Of a stretch of DNA of 64,000 nt, positions 1-8,076 are shown one piece after another. Each line of letters starts with the position of its first letter. Position 1 is the first letter of the stretch. Position numbers and translations under genes: made by a program. This DNA is from Microtetraspora glauca (GTDB taxonomy: Bacteria > Actinomycetota > Actinomycetes > Streptomycetales > Streptomycetaceae), in NCBI GenBank assembly GCA_000721275.1, contig JOFO01000023.1, positions 1-64,000 on the forward strand, read 5' to 3'. The notes beneath the pieces were generated by a model, which worked only from the letters and a program-made list of their open reading frames with translations, made no database searches and had not been told where the DNA came from.

Positions 1-136
1 TCGATCCGCAGCCGCCCCCGCCGCCGCTGGACCAGCCGCCGCCCCCCTTCCGCCGGCCCCCGCCCGAGGACCCCGCGCCCACCACGATCATGCCGACCAC
101 CACCACGACGACCACCACCGCGATCACCAGCTCCAT
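1..136 (-). CDS. Small Gly-rich membrane-anchored protein (C-terminus outside window)
   Basis: Reading leftwards from an ATG there is a 45-residue partial protein that continues past the window edge. Residues 3-20 are a run of Val/Ile with one Gly and one Met, long enough for a single membrane segment. They are followed by a Gly/Ser/Arg/Lys-rich tail with one Cys near the cut end. A purine-rich ribosome site (GGGGGAG) lies 6-7 bases before the ATG. It is transcribed away from the aminotransferase gene. No family is recognised; only a membrane anchor followed by a low-complexity, probably disordered tail can be stated. Confidence 0.5.
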   Translation of the reverse strand, partial: MELVIAVVVVVVVVGMIVVGAGSSGGGRRKGGGGWSSGGGGGCGS

Positions 137-243
137 CGCCGTCTCCCCCGTTTCCGGCGGCCCGTCGCCGCCTCTGCCCGGGGGATGCCCGTCCCGCCCG
201 GCGCCCAAAGCGCACTTGAGCAAGTCCAGAGCTTCGGCCCAGG

Positions 244-1416
244 ATGGCCGCCATGAAGCGAATCCACGGCAGGCTGGCCGAGTTCGGCACCACGATCTTC
301 GCGGAGATGTCCGCGCTCGCCGCCAGGACCGGGGCGATCAACCTCGGCCAGGGCTTCCCCGACACGGACGGCCCCGAGGAGATCCGCGAGGCGGCGGTAC
401 GGGCCCTGCGCGACGGCCGCGGCAACCAGTACCCGCCCGGCCCCGGCGTCCCGGAGCTCCGCCGGGCGATCGCCGACCACCAGCGCGACCGCTACGGCCT
501 GGCGTACGACCCCGACACCGAGGTCCTGGTCACGGCCGGCGCCACCGAGGCCATCGCCGCGGCCCTGCTGGCCCTGGTCGGGCCCGGCGACGAGGTCATC
601 GCCCTGGAGCCGTACTACGACTCGTACGCGGCCTGCGTGGCGATGGCCGGCGGCACCCGCGTGCCCGTCACCCTCCGCCCGCACGAGGACGGCTTCGTCC
701 TCGACCTCGACGAGCTGCAGGCCGCCGTCACCCCCCGCACCCGGCTGATCCTCCTCAACACCCCGCACAACCCCACCGGCACCGTCCTCACCCGCGCCGA
801 ACTCACCGCGGTCGCCGAACTCGCCGCCGAGCACGACCTGCTGGTCGTCACCGACGAGGTGTACGAGCACCTGGTCTTCGACGACGCCGAGCACCTGCCG
901 ATCGCGTCCCTCCCCGGCATGCGGGACCGGACCGTCACCATCGGCTCGGCCGGCAAGACGTACTCCTTCACCGGCTGGAAGGTCGGCTGGACCACCGCGA
1001 GCCCCGAGCTGACCGCCGCCGTCCGCTCGGCCAAGCAGTTCCTCACCTACGTCTCCTCCGGCCCGTTCCAGTACGCCGTCGCCGAGGCCCTGCGCCTGCC
1101 CGACTCCTACTACGACGACCTGCGCGCCGGACTCCGGGCCCGGCGGGACCTGCTGAGCGACGGGCTCGCGGAGGCCGGCTTCGCGGTCCACCGGCCGCGC
1201 GGCACCTACTTCGTCACCACCGACATCCGGCCCCTCGGCGAGCGCGACGGCATCGCGTTCTGCCGCGCGCTGCCCGAACGGGCCGGCGTCGTCGCCATCC
1301 CGAACGCCGTCTTCTACGACGACCGCGAGGCCGGCGCCCCCTTCGTCCGCTTCGCCTTCTGCAAGCGCGCCGACGTCCTCCAGGAGGCCGTGGACCGCCT
1401 CAAGCGGCTCGCCTGA
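244..1416 (+). CDS. PLP-dependent class I/II aminotransferase
   Basis: A cytoplasmic fold-type I aminotransferase of 390 residues, the normal length for the AspC/KAT/YbdL-like group. Visible landmarks are the N-terminal INLGQGFPD motif (residues 32-40), LNTPHNPTG (about 171-179), TDEVYEHL with the aspartate that contacts the PLP pyridine nitrogen (about 203-210), and SAGKTYSFTGWKVGW with the Schiff-base lysine near residue 238. Family knowledge places it with aspartate, methionine or kynurenine aminotransferases; the amino donor cannot be told from sequence. An ATG nine bases downstream (253) has better spacing from an AGGA site and may be the true start. A terminator hairpin follows at once, and the next gene is convergent. 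Confidence 0.9.
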   Translation: MAAMKRIHGRLAEFGTTIFAEMSALAARTGAINLGQGFPDTDGPEEIREAAVRALRDGRGNQYPPGPGVPELRRAIADHQRDRYGLAYDPDTEVLVTAGATEAIAAALLALVGPGDEVIALEPYYDSYAACVAMAGGTRVPVTLRPHEDGFVLDLDELQAAVTPRTRLILLNTPHNPTGTVLTRAELTAVAELAAEHDLLVVTDEVYEHLVFDDAEHLPIASLPGMRDRTVTIGSAGKTYSFTGWKVGWTTASPELTAAVRSAKQFLTYVSSGPFQYAVAEALRLPDSYYDDLRAGLRARRDLLSDGLAEAGFAVHRPRGTYFVTTDIRPLGERDGIAFCRALPERAGVVAIPNAVFYDDREAGAPFVRFAFCKRADVLQEAVDRLKRLA

Positions 1417-1440
1417 CCCGCCCGGCCCCCGGGAACGCCG

Positions 1441-1471
1441 GAGGCCGGGCCCCCGTGGGGGACCCGGCCTC
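1441..1471. terminator. Bidirectional terminator hairpin
   Basis: A G+C-rich inverted repeat (gaggccggg ... cccggcctc, with an inner CCCCC/GGGGG pairing) sits between the 3' ends of the convergent aminotransferase and YbjN-like genes. There is no T-tract, as is usual for Streptomyces terminators. Confidence 0.7.
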
Positions 1472-1492
1472 GGCGCGGGCGCGGCGGGGCGG

Positions 1493-2026
1493 TCAGCCCT
1501 CGTCGCCGCCCTCGGTCTTCTCCTCCGCGGAGGCCAGACCGAACTGCTCGACGATCCACTTGTCGAACTCGATGGAGGCGCGGACCCAGCTCACCGTGGA
1601 GGACACGAAGTGCTCCAGGGCGACGCCGGTGCCGATCAGCATCTGCGCCTCGCCGATGAGGCGGAGGGTGGCGGAGCCGTCCTCCTCCTCGTGCAGGTGG
1701 GTGTAGACCTTCGGCCACAGGGTGCGGCGGTTCCAGTCGTCGATCGCGTCGAGGACCTTCGCCCGGTCGTCGGCGGAGTGCGGACGGTCGTAGAACGTGC
1801 GCACCGAGAACACCTGCTGCTCCGCCTCGCCGCGGAACATGAAGTACGTGCGGAACTCCTCCCACGGCGCCGCGAGGTCACCCTCGTCGTCGACGACGTA
1901 CTTCAGCTCCATCTGGTCCAGCAGCTGCTTCACCAGCTCCTGGTCGGGGACGACGGGGCCCGCCGGTCCTGCCTGCGGCTGGGGCTGGGCCCCGAAATTC
2001 GGAATCGAGGACGGGTCGATGCTCAC
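1493..2026 (-). CDS. YbjN domain-containing protein (type III secretion chaperone-like fold)
   Basis: The protein has 177 residues. The GTG start follows an AAGGG site and begins MSIDPSSIPNFGAQP. After a Pro/Gln-rich stretch of about 25 residues there is a mixed alpha/beta domain with the pattern KQLLDQMELKYVVDDEGDLA...FMFRGE...VFSVRTFYDR, then DDWNRRTLWPKVY and a C-terminal EHFVSSTVSWVRASIEFDKWI segment. This pattern is typical of the YbjN / sensory-transduction-regulator family, which resembles secretion chaperones. Members are small soluble proteins of unclear function. It lies convergent to the aminotransferase gene and downstream of clpB on the same strand, but 186 bases away, so co-transcription is doubtful. 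Confidence 0.75.
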   Translation of the reverse strand: MSIDPSSIPNFGAQPQPQAGPAGPVVPDQELVKQLLDQMELKYVVDDEGDLAAPWEEFRTYFMFRGEAEQQVFSVRTFYDRPHSADDRAKVLDAIDDWNRRTLWPKVYTHLHEEEDGSATLRLIGEAQMLIGTGVALEHFVSSTVSWVRASIEFDKWIVEQFGLASAEEKTEGGDEG

Positions 2027-2211
2027 CGGGTGTTTCCCTTCGTACGGATGTCGCCATCCTCCCCCATCCCGGCCCGTCCCTGGCAAGCCCCGCCGGTGCG
2101 GATCCGCTGCGGGCTGACATGATCTCCGCCCGCGGAGGACACGAACCGGCCGAATCGGCGCCGGCGGGGGCGTACGAGGACGGCGGCACCGGCCTCGTAC
2201 GCCCCCGCGCG

Positions 2212-4797
2212 TCACTCCGCGCGGCCGACGATCAGGCCGTCCTCGAAGCGGTCCACCCGGACGGTGTCGCCGTCGCGGACCTCGCCGGCCAGGATCTCCC
2301 GGGCGAGCCGGTCGCCGATGGAGGTCTGGATGAGGCGGCGCAGCGGCCGGGCGCCGTACGCCGGGTCGTTGCCCTCGTCGGCCAGCCACTCCAGGGCCGC
2401 CGGGGTGACGTCCAGGGTGAGCCGGCGGTCGGCGAGCCGCTTGGCGAGCCGGTCGATCTGCAGGCGCGCGATGCGGCCCAGCTCGGCGCGGTCGAGCGCG
2501 GAGAAGACCACCAGGTCGTCGAGGCGGTTCAGGAACTCGGGCTTGAAGCTGGCCCGGACGACCTCCAGGACCTGCTGCTTCTTCTCCTCGTCGCTCGTCA
2601 GCGGCTCCACCAGGTACTGGCTGCCGAGGTTGGAGGTGAGGATCAGGATGGTGTTGCGGAAGTCGACCGTGCGGCCCTGGCCGTCGGTGAGCCGGCCGTC
2701 GTCGAGGACCTGGAGCAGGATGTCGAAGACCTCCGGGTGCGCCTTCTCCACCTCGTCGAGGAGCACGACGCTGTACGGGCGGCGGCGGACGGCCTCGGTG
2801 AGCTGGCCGCCCTCCTCGTAGCCGACGTAGCCGGGGGGCGCGCCGACCAGGCGGGCCACCGAGTGCTTCTCGCTGTACTCCGACATGTCGATGCGGACCA
2901 TGGCCCGCTCGTCGTCGAAGAGGAAGTCGGCGAGCGCCTTCGCCAGCTCGGTCTTGCCGACGCCGGTGGGGCCGAGGAAGAGGAAGGAGCCGGTGGGCCG
3001 GTCGGGGTCGGCGATTCCGGCGCGGGTGCGGCGCACGGCGTCGGAGACGGCCCGGACGGCCTCGGTCTGGCCGATGAGCCGGCGGCCCAGCTCGTCCTCC
3101 ATGCGGAGCAGCTTCTGGGTCTCGCCCTCCAGGAGACGGCCGGCCGGGATGCCGGTCCAGGCGCCGACGACGTCGGCGATGTCGTCGGGGCCGACCTCCT
3201 CCTTGACCATGGTGTCCTTCTGGACCTCGCGCTCGGCCTCGGTGGCCTCGGCCAGCTCGCGCTCCAGGGTCGGGATCTCGCCGTAGAGCAGCTTGGAGGC
3301 GGTGTCGAAGTCGCCGTCGCGCTGGGCGCGCTCGGCCCGGCCGCGGGTCTCGTCCAGGCGTTCCTTCAGCTCGCCGACCCGGTTGAGGGACTGCTTCTCC
3401 TTCTCCCAGCGGGCGGTGAGGCCGCGCAGCTCCTCCTCGCGGTCGGCGAGGTCGCGGCGCAGCTTCTCCAGGCGCTGGACGCTGGCGGGGTCGGTCTCCT
3501 TGGCGAGGGCCAGCTCCTCCATGCGGAGCCGGTCGACGGAGCGCTGGAGCTCGTCGATCTCCACCGGGGAGGAGTCGATCTCCATGCGGAGCCGGGACGC
3601 GGCCTCGTCGACGAGGTCGATGGCCTTGTCGGGGAGGAAGCGGGAGGTGATGTACCGGTCGGACAGGGTCGCGGCGGCCACCAGCGCGGAGTCGTTGATC
3701 TGCACCTTGTGGTGGGCCTCGTACCGGCCCTTGAGGCCGCGGAGGATGGCGACGGTGTCCTCGACGGACGGCTCGGCGACCAGGACCTGCTGGAAGCGGC
3801 GCTCCAGGGCGGGGTCCTTCTCGATCCGCTCGCGGTACTCGTCCAGGGTGGTGGCGCCGACCATGCGGAGCTCGCCGCGGGCCAGCATCGGCTTCAGCAT
3901 GTTGCCGGCGTCCATGGCGGAGTCGCCGCCGGCGCCCGCGCCGACGACGGTGTGCAGTTCGTCGATGAAGGTGATGATCTGGCCGTCGCTCTCCTTGATC
4001 TCGGAGAGGACGGTCTTCAGCCGCTCCTCGAACTCGCCGCGGTACTTGGCGCCGGCGACCATCGCGCCGAGGTCCAGGGAGACCAGCCGCTTGTTCCGCA
4101 GGGACTCGGGGACGTCGCCCTTCACGATCCGCTGGGCGAGGCCCTCCACGACGGCGGTCTTGCCGACGCCGGGCTCGCCGATGAGGACGGGGTTGTTCTT
4201 CGTACGCCGGGACAGGACCTGGACCACGCGCCGGATCTCGTGGTCGCGGCCGATCACGGGGTCGAGCCTGCCCTCGCGGGCGGCGGCGGTGAAGTCGGTG
4301 CCGAACTTCTCCAGGGCCTTGTACGAGCCCTCCGGGTCGGCGGTGGTCACGCGACGGCCTCCCCGGGCCTTCTCGAAGGCGTCCTGGAGCCGGCGGGCGG
4401 TGGCGCCCTGCCGGTCGAGGACCTGGCCGGCCTGCCCGCCCTTGGCGGCGAGGCCGATGAGCAGGTGCTCCGTGGACAGGAACTCGTCGCCGAGCTTCTT
4501 CGCGCGCTCGGCGGCGTCGGCGATGACGGCGAGCAGCTCGCGGTTGGGCTGCGGCGGGGCGACGGTCGCGCCGGTCACGCTGGGCAGGGCGGCGAGCAGC
4601 TGCTCGGCGCCGGAGCGGACGGCGGCCTGGTCGGCCTCGACGGCGGCGAGCAGGTCGGTGATGTTCTCGTTGTCCTGACCGGCCAGCAGCGCGAGAAGCA
4701 GATGGGCCGGGGTCAGGTCGGCGTGTCCCTGGGACACGGCGCGGCTGCTGGCCGCGTTCAGCGCGTCCCGGCTCCTGTTGGTCAGTTCGGCGTCCAC
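2212..4797 (-). CDS. clpB: ATP-dependent disaggregase ClpB
   Basis: A hexameric Hsp100 protein that pulls aggregated proteins apart together with DnaK/DnaJ/GrpE. It has 861 residues from a GTG start ([18 protein letters not shown]) preceded by AGGAGGA. Domains in order: double Clp_N repeat (about 1-145), AAA1 with Walker [11 protein letters not shown] and Walker [14 protein letters not shown], the long coiled-coil middle domain that separates ClpB from ClpA/C (about 395-530), then AAA2 with [15 protein letters not shown], and the C-terminal D2-small domain. An upstream in-frame ATG at 4884 overlaps the operator and was rejected as start. A HAIR operator lies upstream, so repression by HspR is expected, as established for clpB in Streptomyces. 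Confidence 0.97.
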   Translation of the reverse strand: MDAELTNRSRDALNAASSRAVSQGHADLTPAHLLLALLAGQDNENITDLLAAVEADQAAVRSGAEQLLAALPSVTGATVAPPQPNRELLAVIADAAERAKKLGDEFLSTEHLLIGLAAKGGQAGQVLDRQGATARRLQDAFEKARGGRRVTTADPEGSYKALEKFGTDFTAAAREGRLDPVIGRDHEIRRVVQVLSRRTKNNPVLIGEPGVGKTAVVEGLAQRIVKGDVPESLRNKRLVSLDLGAMVAGAKYRGEFEERLKTVLSEIKESDGQIITFIDELHTVVGAGAGGDSAMDAGNMLKPMLARGELRMVGATTLDEYRERIEKDPALERRFQQVLVAEPSVEDTVAILRGLKGRYEAHHKVQINDSALVAAATLSDRYITSRFLPDKAIDLVDEAASRLRMEIDSSPVEIDELQRSVDRLRMEELALAKETDPASVQRLEKLRRDLADREEELRGLTARWEKEKQSLNRVGELKERLDETRGRAERAQRDGDFDTASKLLYGEIPTLERELAEATEAEREVQKDTMVKEEVGPDDIADVVGAWTGIPAGRLLEGETQKLLRMEDELGRRLIGQTEAVRAVSDAVRRTRAGIADPDRPTGSFLFLGPTGVGKTELAKALADFLFDDERAMVRIDMSEYSEKHSVARLVGAPPGYVGYEEGGQLTEAVRRRPYSVVLLDEVEKAHPEVFDILLQVLDDGRLTDGQGRTVDFRNTILILTSNLGSQYLVEPLTSDEEKKQQVLEVVRASFKPEFLNRLDDLVVFSALDRAELGRIARLQIDRLAKRLADRRLTLDVTPAALEWLADEGNDPAYGARPLRRLIQTSIGDRLAREILAGEVRDGDTVRVDRFEDGLIVGRAE

Positions 4798-4856
4798 GTG
4801 CGGGGTCTCCTCCTGTGCGGTGCTCCGGATCCTCTTCTGTACTGACTCATACAGCG

Positions 4857-4885
4857 TACATAAAGTTGAGTCTATTCCGCTCAAG
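4857..4885 (-). promoter_or_regulatory. clpB promoter with HspR operator (HAIR)
   Basis: On the minus strand TTGAGC-N7-ACTCAA (4866-4884) closely matches the HspR-associated inverted repeat CTTGAGT-N7-ACTCAAG. The left arm doubles as a -35 box (TTGAGC, 4879-4884), with a possible -10 TATGTA (4857-4862) after 16 bases. A bound repressor would cover the -35 region. The same site lies 38-58 bases upstream of the divergent PPOX gene. Confidence 0.8.
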
Positions 4886-4922
4886 GTATCGGAGGCGGAT
4901 CGCGCGGGGGTAGTTTCCGGGC

Positions 4923-5327
4923 ATGGCGACTGACCCGAGGAACCCCACGGACTCGTATCTCAGCTTCTGGCGCGAGTACCACATGTGCACGCTGACCACC
5001 CCGCGCCCGGACGGCACCCCGCACGTGGTGGCCGTCGGCGTCACGTACGACCCCGAGAACGGGCTGGCGCGGGTCATCACCAACAAGCACAGCCGGAAGG
5101 TCGCGAACGTCCTCGCGGCCGGCGCGGACGGGGCGCGGGTCGCGGTCTGCCAGGTCGACAAGGGGCGCTGGGCCACCCTGGAGGGCGTCGCGCACATCCG
5201 CACGGACGCCGAGACGGTCGCCGACGCGGTCGCCCGCTACGCGGACCGCTACGGCCGGGTCCCGAGCCCCAACCCGGACCGGGTCGTCATCGAGATCGCC
5301 CTCACCCGCGCGATGGGCCGCGCGTAG
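4923..5327 (+). CDS. PPOX-class / F420-dependent flavin-type oxidoreductase
   Basis: A 134-residue split-barrel protein of the pyridoxamine-5'-phosphate-oxidase-like superfamily. Its start [39 protein letters not shown] is followed by [15 protein letters not shown] and [17 protein letters not shown], the pattern of the short actinobacterial group that binds F420 or FMN. It probably acts as a soluble dimer that reduces small substrates or holds the cofactor; the substrate is unknown. It is divergent from clpB, and the HAIR operator lies between the two starts, so it could share HspR control. A strong hairpin closes the unit. Confidence 0.8.
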   Translation: MATDPRNPTDSYLSFWREYHMCTLTTPRPDGTPHVVAVGVTYDPENGLARVITNKHSRKVANVLAAGADGARVAVCQVDKGRWATLEGVAHIRTDAETVADAVARYADRYGRVPSPNPDRVVIEIALTRAMGRA

Positions 5328-5348
5328 CACCCGACCGCACCCGGACAG

Positions 5349-5393
5349 CACAACGGCGCCATCGCGTTTCAGGTCCGCGATGGCGCCGTTGTG
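5349..5393. terminator. Strong bidirectional terminator
   Basis: A perfect 18-bp stem (cacaacggcgccatcgcg paired with 5376-5393) with a 9-base loop, placed between the PPOX gene and the convergent Rieske-like gene. Confidence 0.85.
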
Positions 5394-5435
5394 TGGGGGA
5401 AGCACCTGAGCGATCTACAACGACGGGGGAATCGC

Positions 5436-5765
5436 TCAGGCACTGCGGGGGGTGGCGGTGAGGGTCTCGGGCTCGAACCGCGCCTCGACCGGCTGGTGGT
5501 CGCGCTGGTCCAAGTTGACGAAGATCATGCCGTACCGGATGGCACAGCGGACGGGCTGGGGAGCGCCGCGGGGGCGGCGGAGGCAGCGATAGGCGCGGAC
5601 GTCCTCGTCCTGCTCCCTCGCCACGATCACCGGCTCTCCGAACAGGGTGACCTTCAGCGAGTCGCCACGATGGGGGATGGCCGTGACGAGATCGACGAAG
5701 TGCCACCCGGACCGGTAGGCCGAAGCCATTTCACGCCGGAACCTGGTGTCGTCAGGAACATTCAT
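5436..5765 (-). CDS. Short Rieske-like protein lacking cluster ligands
   Basis: A protein of 109 residues from an ATG (MNVPDDTRFRREMASAYRSG). The segment WHFVDLVTAIPHRGDSLKVTLFGEPVIVARE resembles the beta-barrel start of ring-hydroxylating-oxygenase Rieske domains, and RYGMIFVNLDQR resembles the strand that normally follows the cluster. Between them the expected CxH...CxxH ligands are gone: only YRCLRRPRGAPQPVRCA remains, with no histidine, and the second ligand loop appears deleted. It therefore should not hold a [2Fe-2S] cluster. The gene starts 8 bases after the DPGWH-peptide gene, so the two are almost certainly one operon; a role in handling or binding the peptide is inference. Homology rests on pattern reading only. 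Confidence 0.6.
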   Translation of the reverse strand: MNVPDDTRFRREMASAYRSGWHFVDLVTAIPHRGDSLKVTLFGEPVIVAREQDEDVRAYRCLRRPRGAPQPVRCAIRYGMIFVNLDQRDHQPVEARFEPETLTATPRSA

Positions 5766-5773
5766 GGGCCGAC

Positions 5774-5980
5774 TTAGCCCCAGTCGGGTTCGGAAGCGAC
5801 AGCAAGGTGCCAGCCCGGGTCCTGGGCAGGGGCAGCGTGCCAGCCGGGGTCGAGGAATGCGGCCTGCACCTGCGCCGGCTCCGAGTGCCAGCCCGGGTCG
5901 GTCACACCCACGACACCAAGCGCCGCCGCCGCGATGAAGGCGACTCCGGCCACCGTGCGTATGAGCTTCTTCATCATCAC
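5774..5980 (-). CDS. Secreted repeat peptide with three DPGWH motifs
   Basis: The product has 68 residues from GTG 5980 (GAGG site 7 bases upstream) or from one of the next two ATG codons. Residues 1-27 form a classic Sec-type signal (MMMKKLIRT, then a hydrophobic Ala/Val/Ile core). The mature part carries DPGWH at residues 28-32, 44-48 and 54-58 and ends EPDWG (64-68). The last three units have an exact 10-residue period. No cysteine is present, so it is not a disulfide or lanthionine peptide. It is divergent from a LuxR-type regulator 130 bases away and directly upstream of the Rieske-like gene. A second peptide ending DDHGWG lies at 52746-52928 beside a paralogous regulator. An exported signal or multi-core precursor peptide is inferred. 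Confidence 0.75.
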   Translation of the reverse strand: MMMKKLIRTVAGVAFIAAAALGVVGVTDPGWHSEPAQVQAAFLDPGWHAAPAQDPGWHLAVASEPDWG

Positions 5981-6070
5981 CGTGCAACCTCACTTGAAGG
6001 CAACGTCTGCTTTACCGACCCCCGCGGGAAAACGATGACTCACCTTCTGCGCCCGCACCACCAAACCCAG

Positions 6071-6090
6071 GCATCATGTTCCTGAGATGC
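6071..6090. promoter_or_regulatory. 20-bp inverted repeat between peptide and regulator genes
   Basis: GCATC-N10-GATGC, 20 bp in total, lies 20 bases before the regulator ATG and about 90 bases upstream of the peptide start. LuxR-type operators are commonly about 20-bp interrupted palindromes. The second cassette has its own 20-bp repeat at 53009-53028 with different arms. Assigning it to this regulator is inference. Confidence 0.35.
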
Positions 6091-6110
6091 AGGAGCCTGG
6101 GGGTGTACAA

Positions 6111-7094
6111 ATGCGGAAACAAGCGGACGAAACCGGTCACCCTCATTCCCACGTGGAGCTGTGCGAAGCGGGTTCCGCGTTGTACACGTCCGCCCTTCAG
6201 ACGGGGCGAATATCCCGGTCAGACGCGGTCGAGGCACCTTGCCTGCTCGATCTGTCCCTGCTCCACCCCGACCCCGACGACGCTCAGTGGCTGCGGCCTG
6301 TCCCGCCCTCCGCCGCGCTCGCGCAACTGCTCCAACCCATCGAGCGGGAGATCCTCGAGCGCCGGCGGCTCACCGTCGCCCTTTCCGACGCCTTCGAGCC
6401 CTTCATGGCCATCACCGCAATCGATTCGACGAGCACCCAGGCCATCACGGTCCTGGAGGGCATCGACCGCATCAACACGACGCTCGACCGCGTCGTCGCC
6501 AACTGCCAGAAGGAACTGCTCACCGTCCAGCCGGGCGGTGGCCGTCCCGCTCACGCGCTGAGCGAGGCCCTGCGCCGCGTCTCCCCGCTCCTCGGGCGCG
6601 GGATCGACATGCGGACCCTCTACCAACACACGGCGCGCCATACGGAACTGACGCTGAACTACCTCGAGCACGTCGGACCCGAAGTTCAGGTCCGCACGCT
6701 GGAGGAGATCATCGACCGGCTGATCATCGTCGACCGTGAGGTCGCCTTCATCCCCGCCCGCAGCGACCGCCAGGTGGCCCTCCAGCTGCGCCATCCGGGC
6801 CTTGTCGCCTACCTCGGCGGCGTCTTCGACCAGTTCTGGAACCTGGCCGTGCCGATCCGCGAGGAAATCCCCTACGACGCGAAGACCGACGACATCAGCG
6901 GGGTCCAGCGATCCATCGCCCGCCTCCTCGTCGAGGGCCACGTCGACGAGGCCATCGCCCGCCGCCTCGGGATGAACGTGCGGACCTGCCGGGCGCACAT
7001 CGCCAAGCTCGCCGCCACCCTCGGCAGCGGGAGCCGCGCGCAGCTCGGGTATCTGATCGCCCGGTCCGGCATCCTCGAACGGGACGAGGCGTGA
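6111..7094 (+). CDS. LuxR-type HTH regulator, paralogue of the gene at 53066
   Basis: A protein of 327 residues from the ATG (MRKQADETG) preceded by GGGGG; an ATG at 6087 has no ribosome site. The C-terminal 55 residues (about 269-320) form a LuxR/GerE helix-turn-helix: EGHVDEAIARRLGMNVRTC with a following LGSGSRAQLGYLIARSG helix. The middle holds TLYQHTARHTELTLNYLEHV and VRTLEEIIDRLIIVDREVAFIP, the effector or phospholipase-D-like region of the actinobacterial TrmB/LuxR hybrids. There is no receiver domain. Both central motifs recur in the second regulator, so the two are clear paralogues. Its location opposite the DPGWH-peptide gene suggests that it senses the peptide or controls it. Its stop overlaps the next gene (GTGA). 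Confidence 0.85.
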   Translation: MRKQADETGHPHSHVELCEAGSALYTSALQTGRISRSDAVEAPCLLDLSLLHPDPDDAQWLRPVPPSAALAQLLQPIEREILERRRLTVALSDAFEPFMAITAIDSTSTQAITVLEGIDRINTTLDRVVANCQKELLTVQPGGGRPAHALSEALRRVSPLLGRGIDMRTLYQHTARHTELTLNYLEHVGPEVQVRTLEEIIDRLIIVDREVAFIPARSDRQVALQLRHPGLVAYLGGVFDQFWNLAVPIREEIPYDAKTDDISGVQRSIARLLVEGHVDEAIARRLGMNVRTCRAHIAKLAATLGSGSRAQLGYLIARSGILERDEA

Positions 7095-7570
7095 CCGCGC
7101 CCGCCGCCGAGGTGCGGCTCGACGGCGCGGCCGGGACCGTGCGGGTCTCCGGGGACGGGCTGCCCGTCGTGGAGCTCGTCCGGGCCGCGGGGACGCCCGC
7201 CGACGCCCACGTGCCCGTCGGCACCCGCAGGGCCGCGCTGCTGACGCTCACCGTCGACGGTGCGCCCGCCGTGATCCGGCCGGCCCGCGGGCGCCTGCTG
7301 GTGCGGCGCTCGTACCGGGTGGACGTGCGGGCCGGCGGCGTCCGGTACCGGCTGGTGCCCTGCTCGTACGAGGAGAGCCGGTTCCTGCGGGACGGGCGGC
7401 GGCTCGGCACCCTGGTCTCCAGCGGCGACGGGCGGGTCATCGACACCTGGGACACCCCGCCGGAGCCGCTGGACCTCGCCGTCGGCACCGCGCTGGCCGC
7501 CGCCTTCGGGACCGGCGCCGCGCCGTGGTGGGACACGCTCGGCGACATCGTCGGCGAGCTGCTGGGCTGA
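7091..7570 (+). CDS. Conserved hypothetical beta-rich protein
   Basis: The product has 159 residues. Its GTG overlaps the stop of the regulator gene, so translation is coupled. No signal peptide or membrane segment is seen. Short alternating hydrophobic stretches (VRLDGAAGTVRVSGDG, LLVRRSYRVDVRAGGVRYRLVP, RLGTLVSSGDGRVIDTWD) predict an all-beta barrel, ending in a helical Ala/Gly-rich tail AVGTALAAAFGTGAAPWWD. I do not recognise the family. It is convergent with hspR and ends at a strong terminator. The coupling suggests that it works with the regulator, or that the regulator was inserted in front of an older gene of the heat-shock neighbourhood. Confidence 0.6.
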   Translation: MTAPAAEVRLDGAAGTVRVSGDGLPVVELVRAAGTPADAHVPVGTRRAALLTLTVDGAPAVIRPARGRLLVRRSYRVDVRAGGVRYRLVPCSYEESRFLRDGRRLGTLVSSGDGRVIDTWDTPPEPLDLAVGTALAAAFGTGAAPWWDTLGDIVGELLG

Positions 7571-7572
7571 AC

Positions 7573-7612
7573 GCGAAGGCCCCCGCCACGTCACCGTGGC
7601 GGGGGCCTTCGC
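7573..7612. terminator. Bidirectional terminator hairpin
   Basis: A perfect 18-bp stem (7573-7590 with 7595-7612, core GGCCCCCGCCACG) and a 4-base loop, between the convergent hypothetical gene and hspR. Confidence 0.9.
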
Positions 7613-7628
7613 GCGGTACGGAGTCCGG

Positions 7629-8072
7629 CTAGTGGTCGCGCTTGGGGCGCCAGACCACCAGCGCGCTCGCCTGCTGCACGTCCTGGTACGGCACCAGGTC
7701 GCGGCGGTACGAGGCGTGCACCTGGGCCTCGCGCTGACGCATCGCCGCGGCGGCGCCCTCGACGGCCGACGAGAGCTCGGCGACCCGGGCCTGGAGCGCG
7801 GCGACCTGGTTCTCCAGCTCGATGATGCGCTTGATACCGGCCAGGTTGATGCCCTCGTCCTGCGACAACTGCTGCACCTGGCGGAGCAGTTCGATGTCAC
7901 GGGCCGAGTAGCGGCGGCCCCGGCCGGCCGTGCGGTCCGGGGAGACCAGACCCAGGCGGTCGTACTGCCGCAGGGTCTGCGGGTGCAGACCGGACAGCTG
8001 GGCCGCCACCGAGATGACGTACACCGGGGTCTCGTCGGTCAGTTCATAGGGGTTCCGACGTCTTCCTTCCAC
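7629..8072 (-). CDS. hspR: Heat-shock repressor HspR (MerR family)
   Basis: The protein has 147 residues from a GTG start 4 bases after the dnaJ stop. The MerR-type winged helix (about 18-85) shows VYVISVAAQLSGLHPQTLRQYDRLGLV and RGRRYSARDIELLRQVQQL, followed by the dimer coiled coil NLAGIKRIIELENQVAALQARVAEL. In Streptomyces HspR binds HAIR sites (CTTGAGT-N7-ACTCAAG), with DnaK as co-repressor, and represses dnaK, clpB and lon. HAIR sites are visible here upstream of dnaK and clpB. As the last gene of its operon it is autoregulated through the dnaK promoter. Confidence 0.96.
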   Translation of the reverse strand: MEGRRRNPYELTDETPVYVISVAAQLSGLHPQTLRQYDRLGLVSPDRTAGRGRRYSARDIELLRQVQQLSQDEGINLAGIKRIIELENQVAALQARVAELSSAVEGAAAAMRQREAQVHASYRRDLVPYQDVQQASALVVWRPKRDH

Positions 8073-8076
8073 CGCG

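Noticed and set aside
220..243. HAIR-like text (cttgagcaagtccagagctt) before the aminotransferase gene
   Set aside because: Only one half site matches; spacing and second arm do not fit CTTGAGT-N7-ACTCAAG.
90..1706. Long open frames on the opposite strand or other frames of most genes (for example 90-1706, 2119-4845, 38036-39790, 40344-41624)
   Set aside because: They are shadows produced by the very high G+C content: translations are Arg/Pro/Gly/Ala- or Leu/Gly/Val-rich without family motifs, while the opposing frames carry clear conserved domains.
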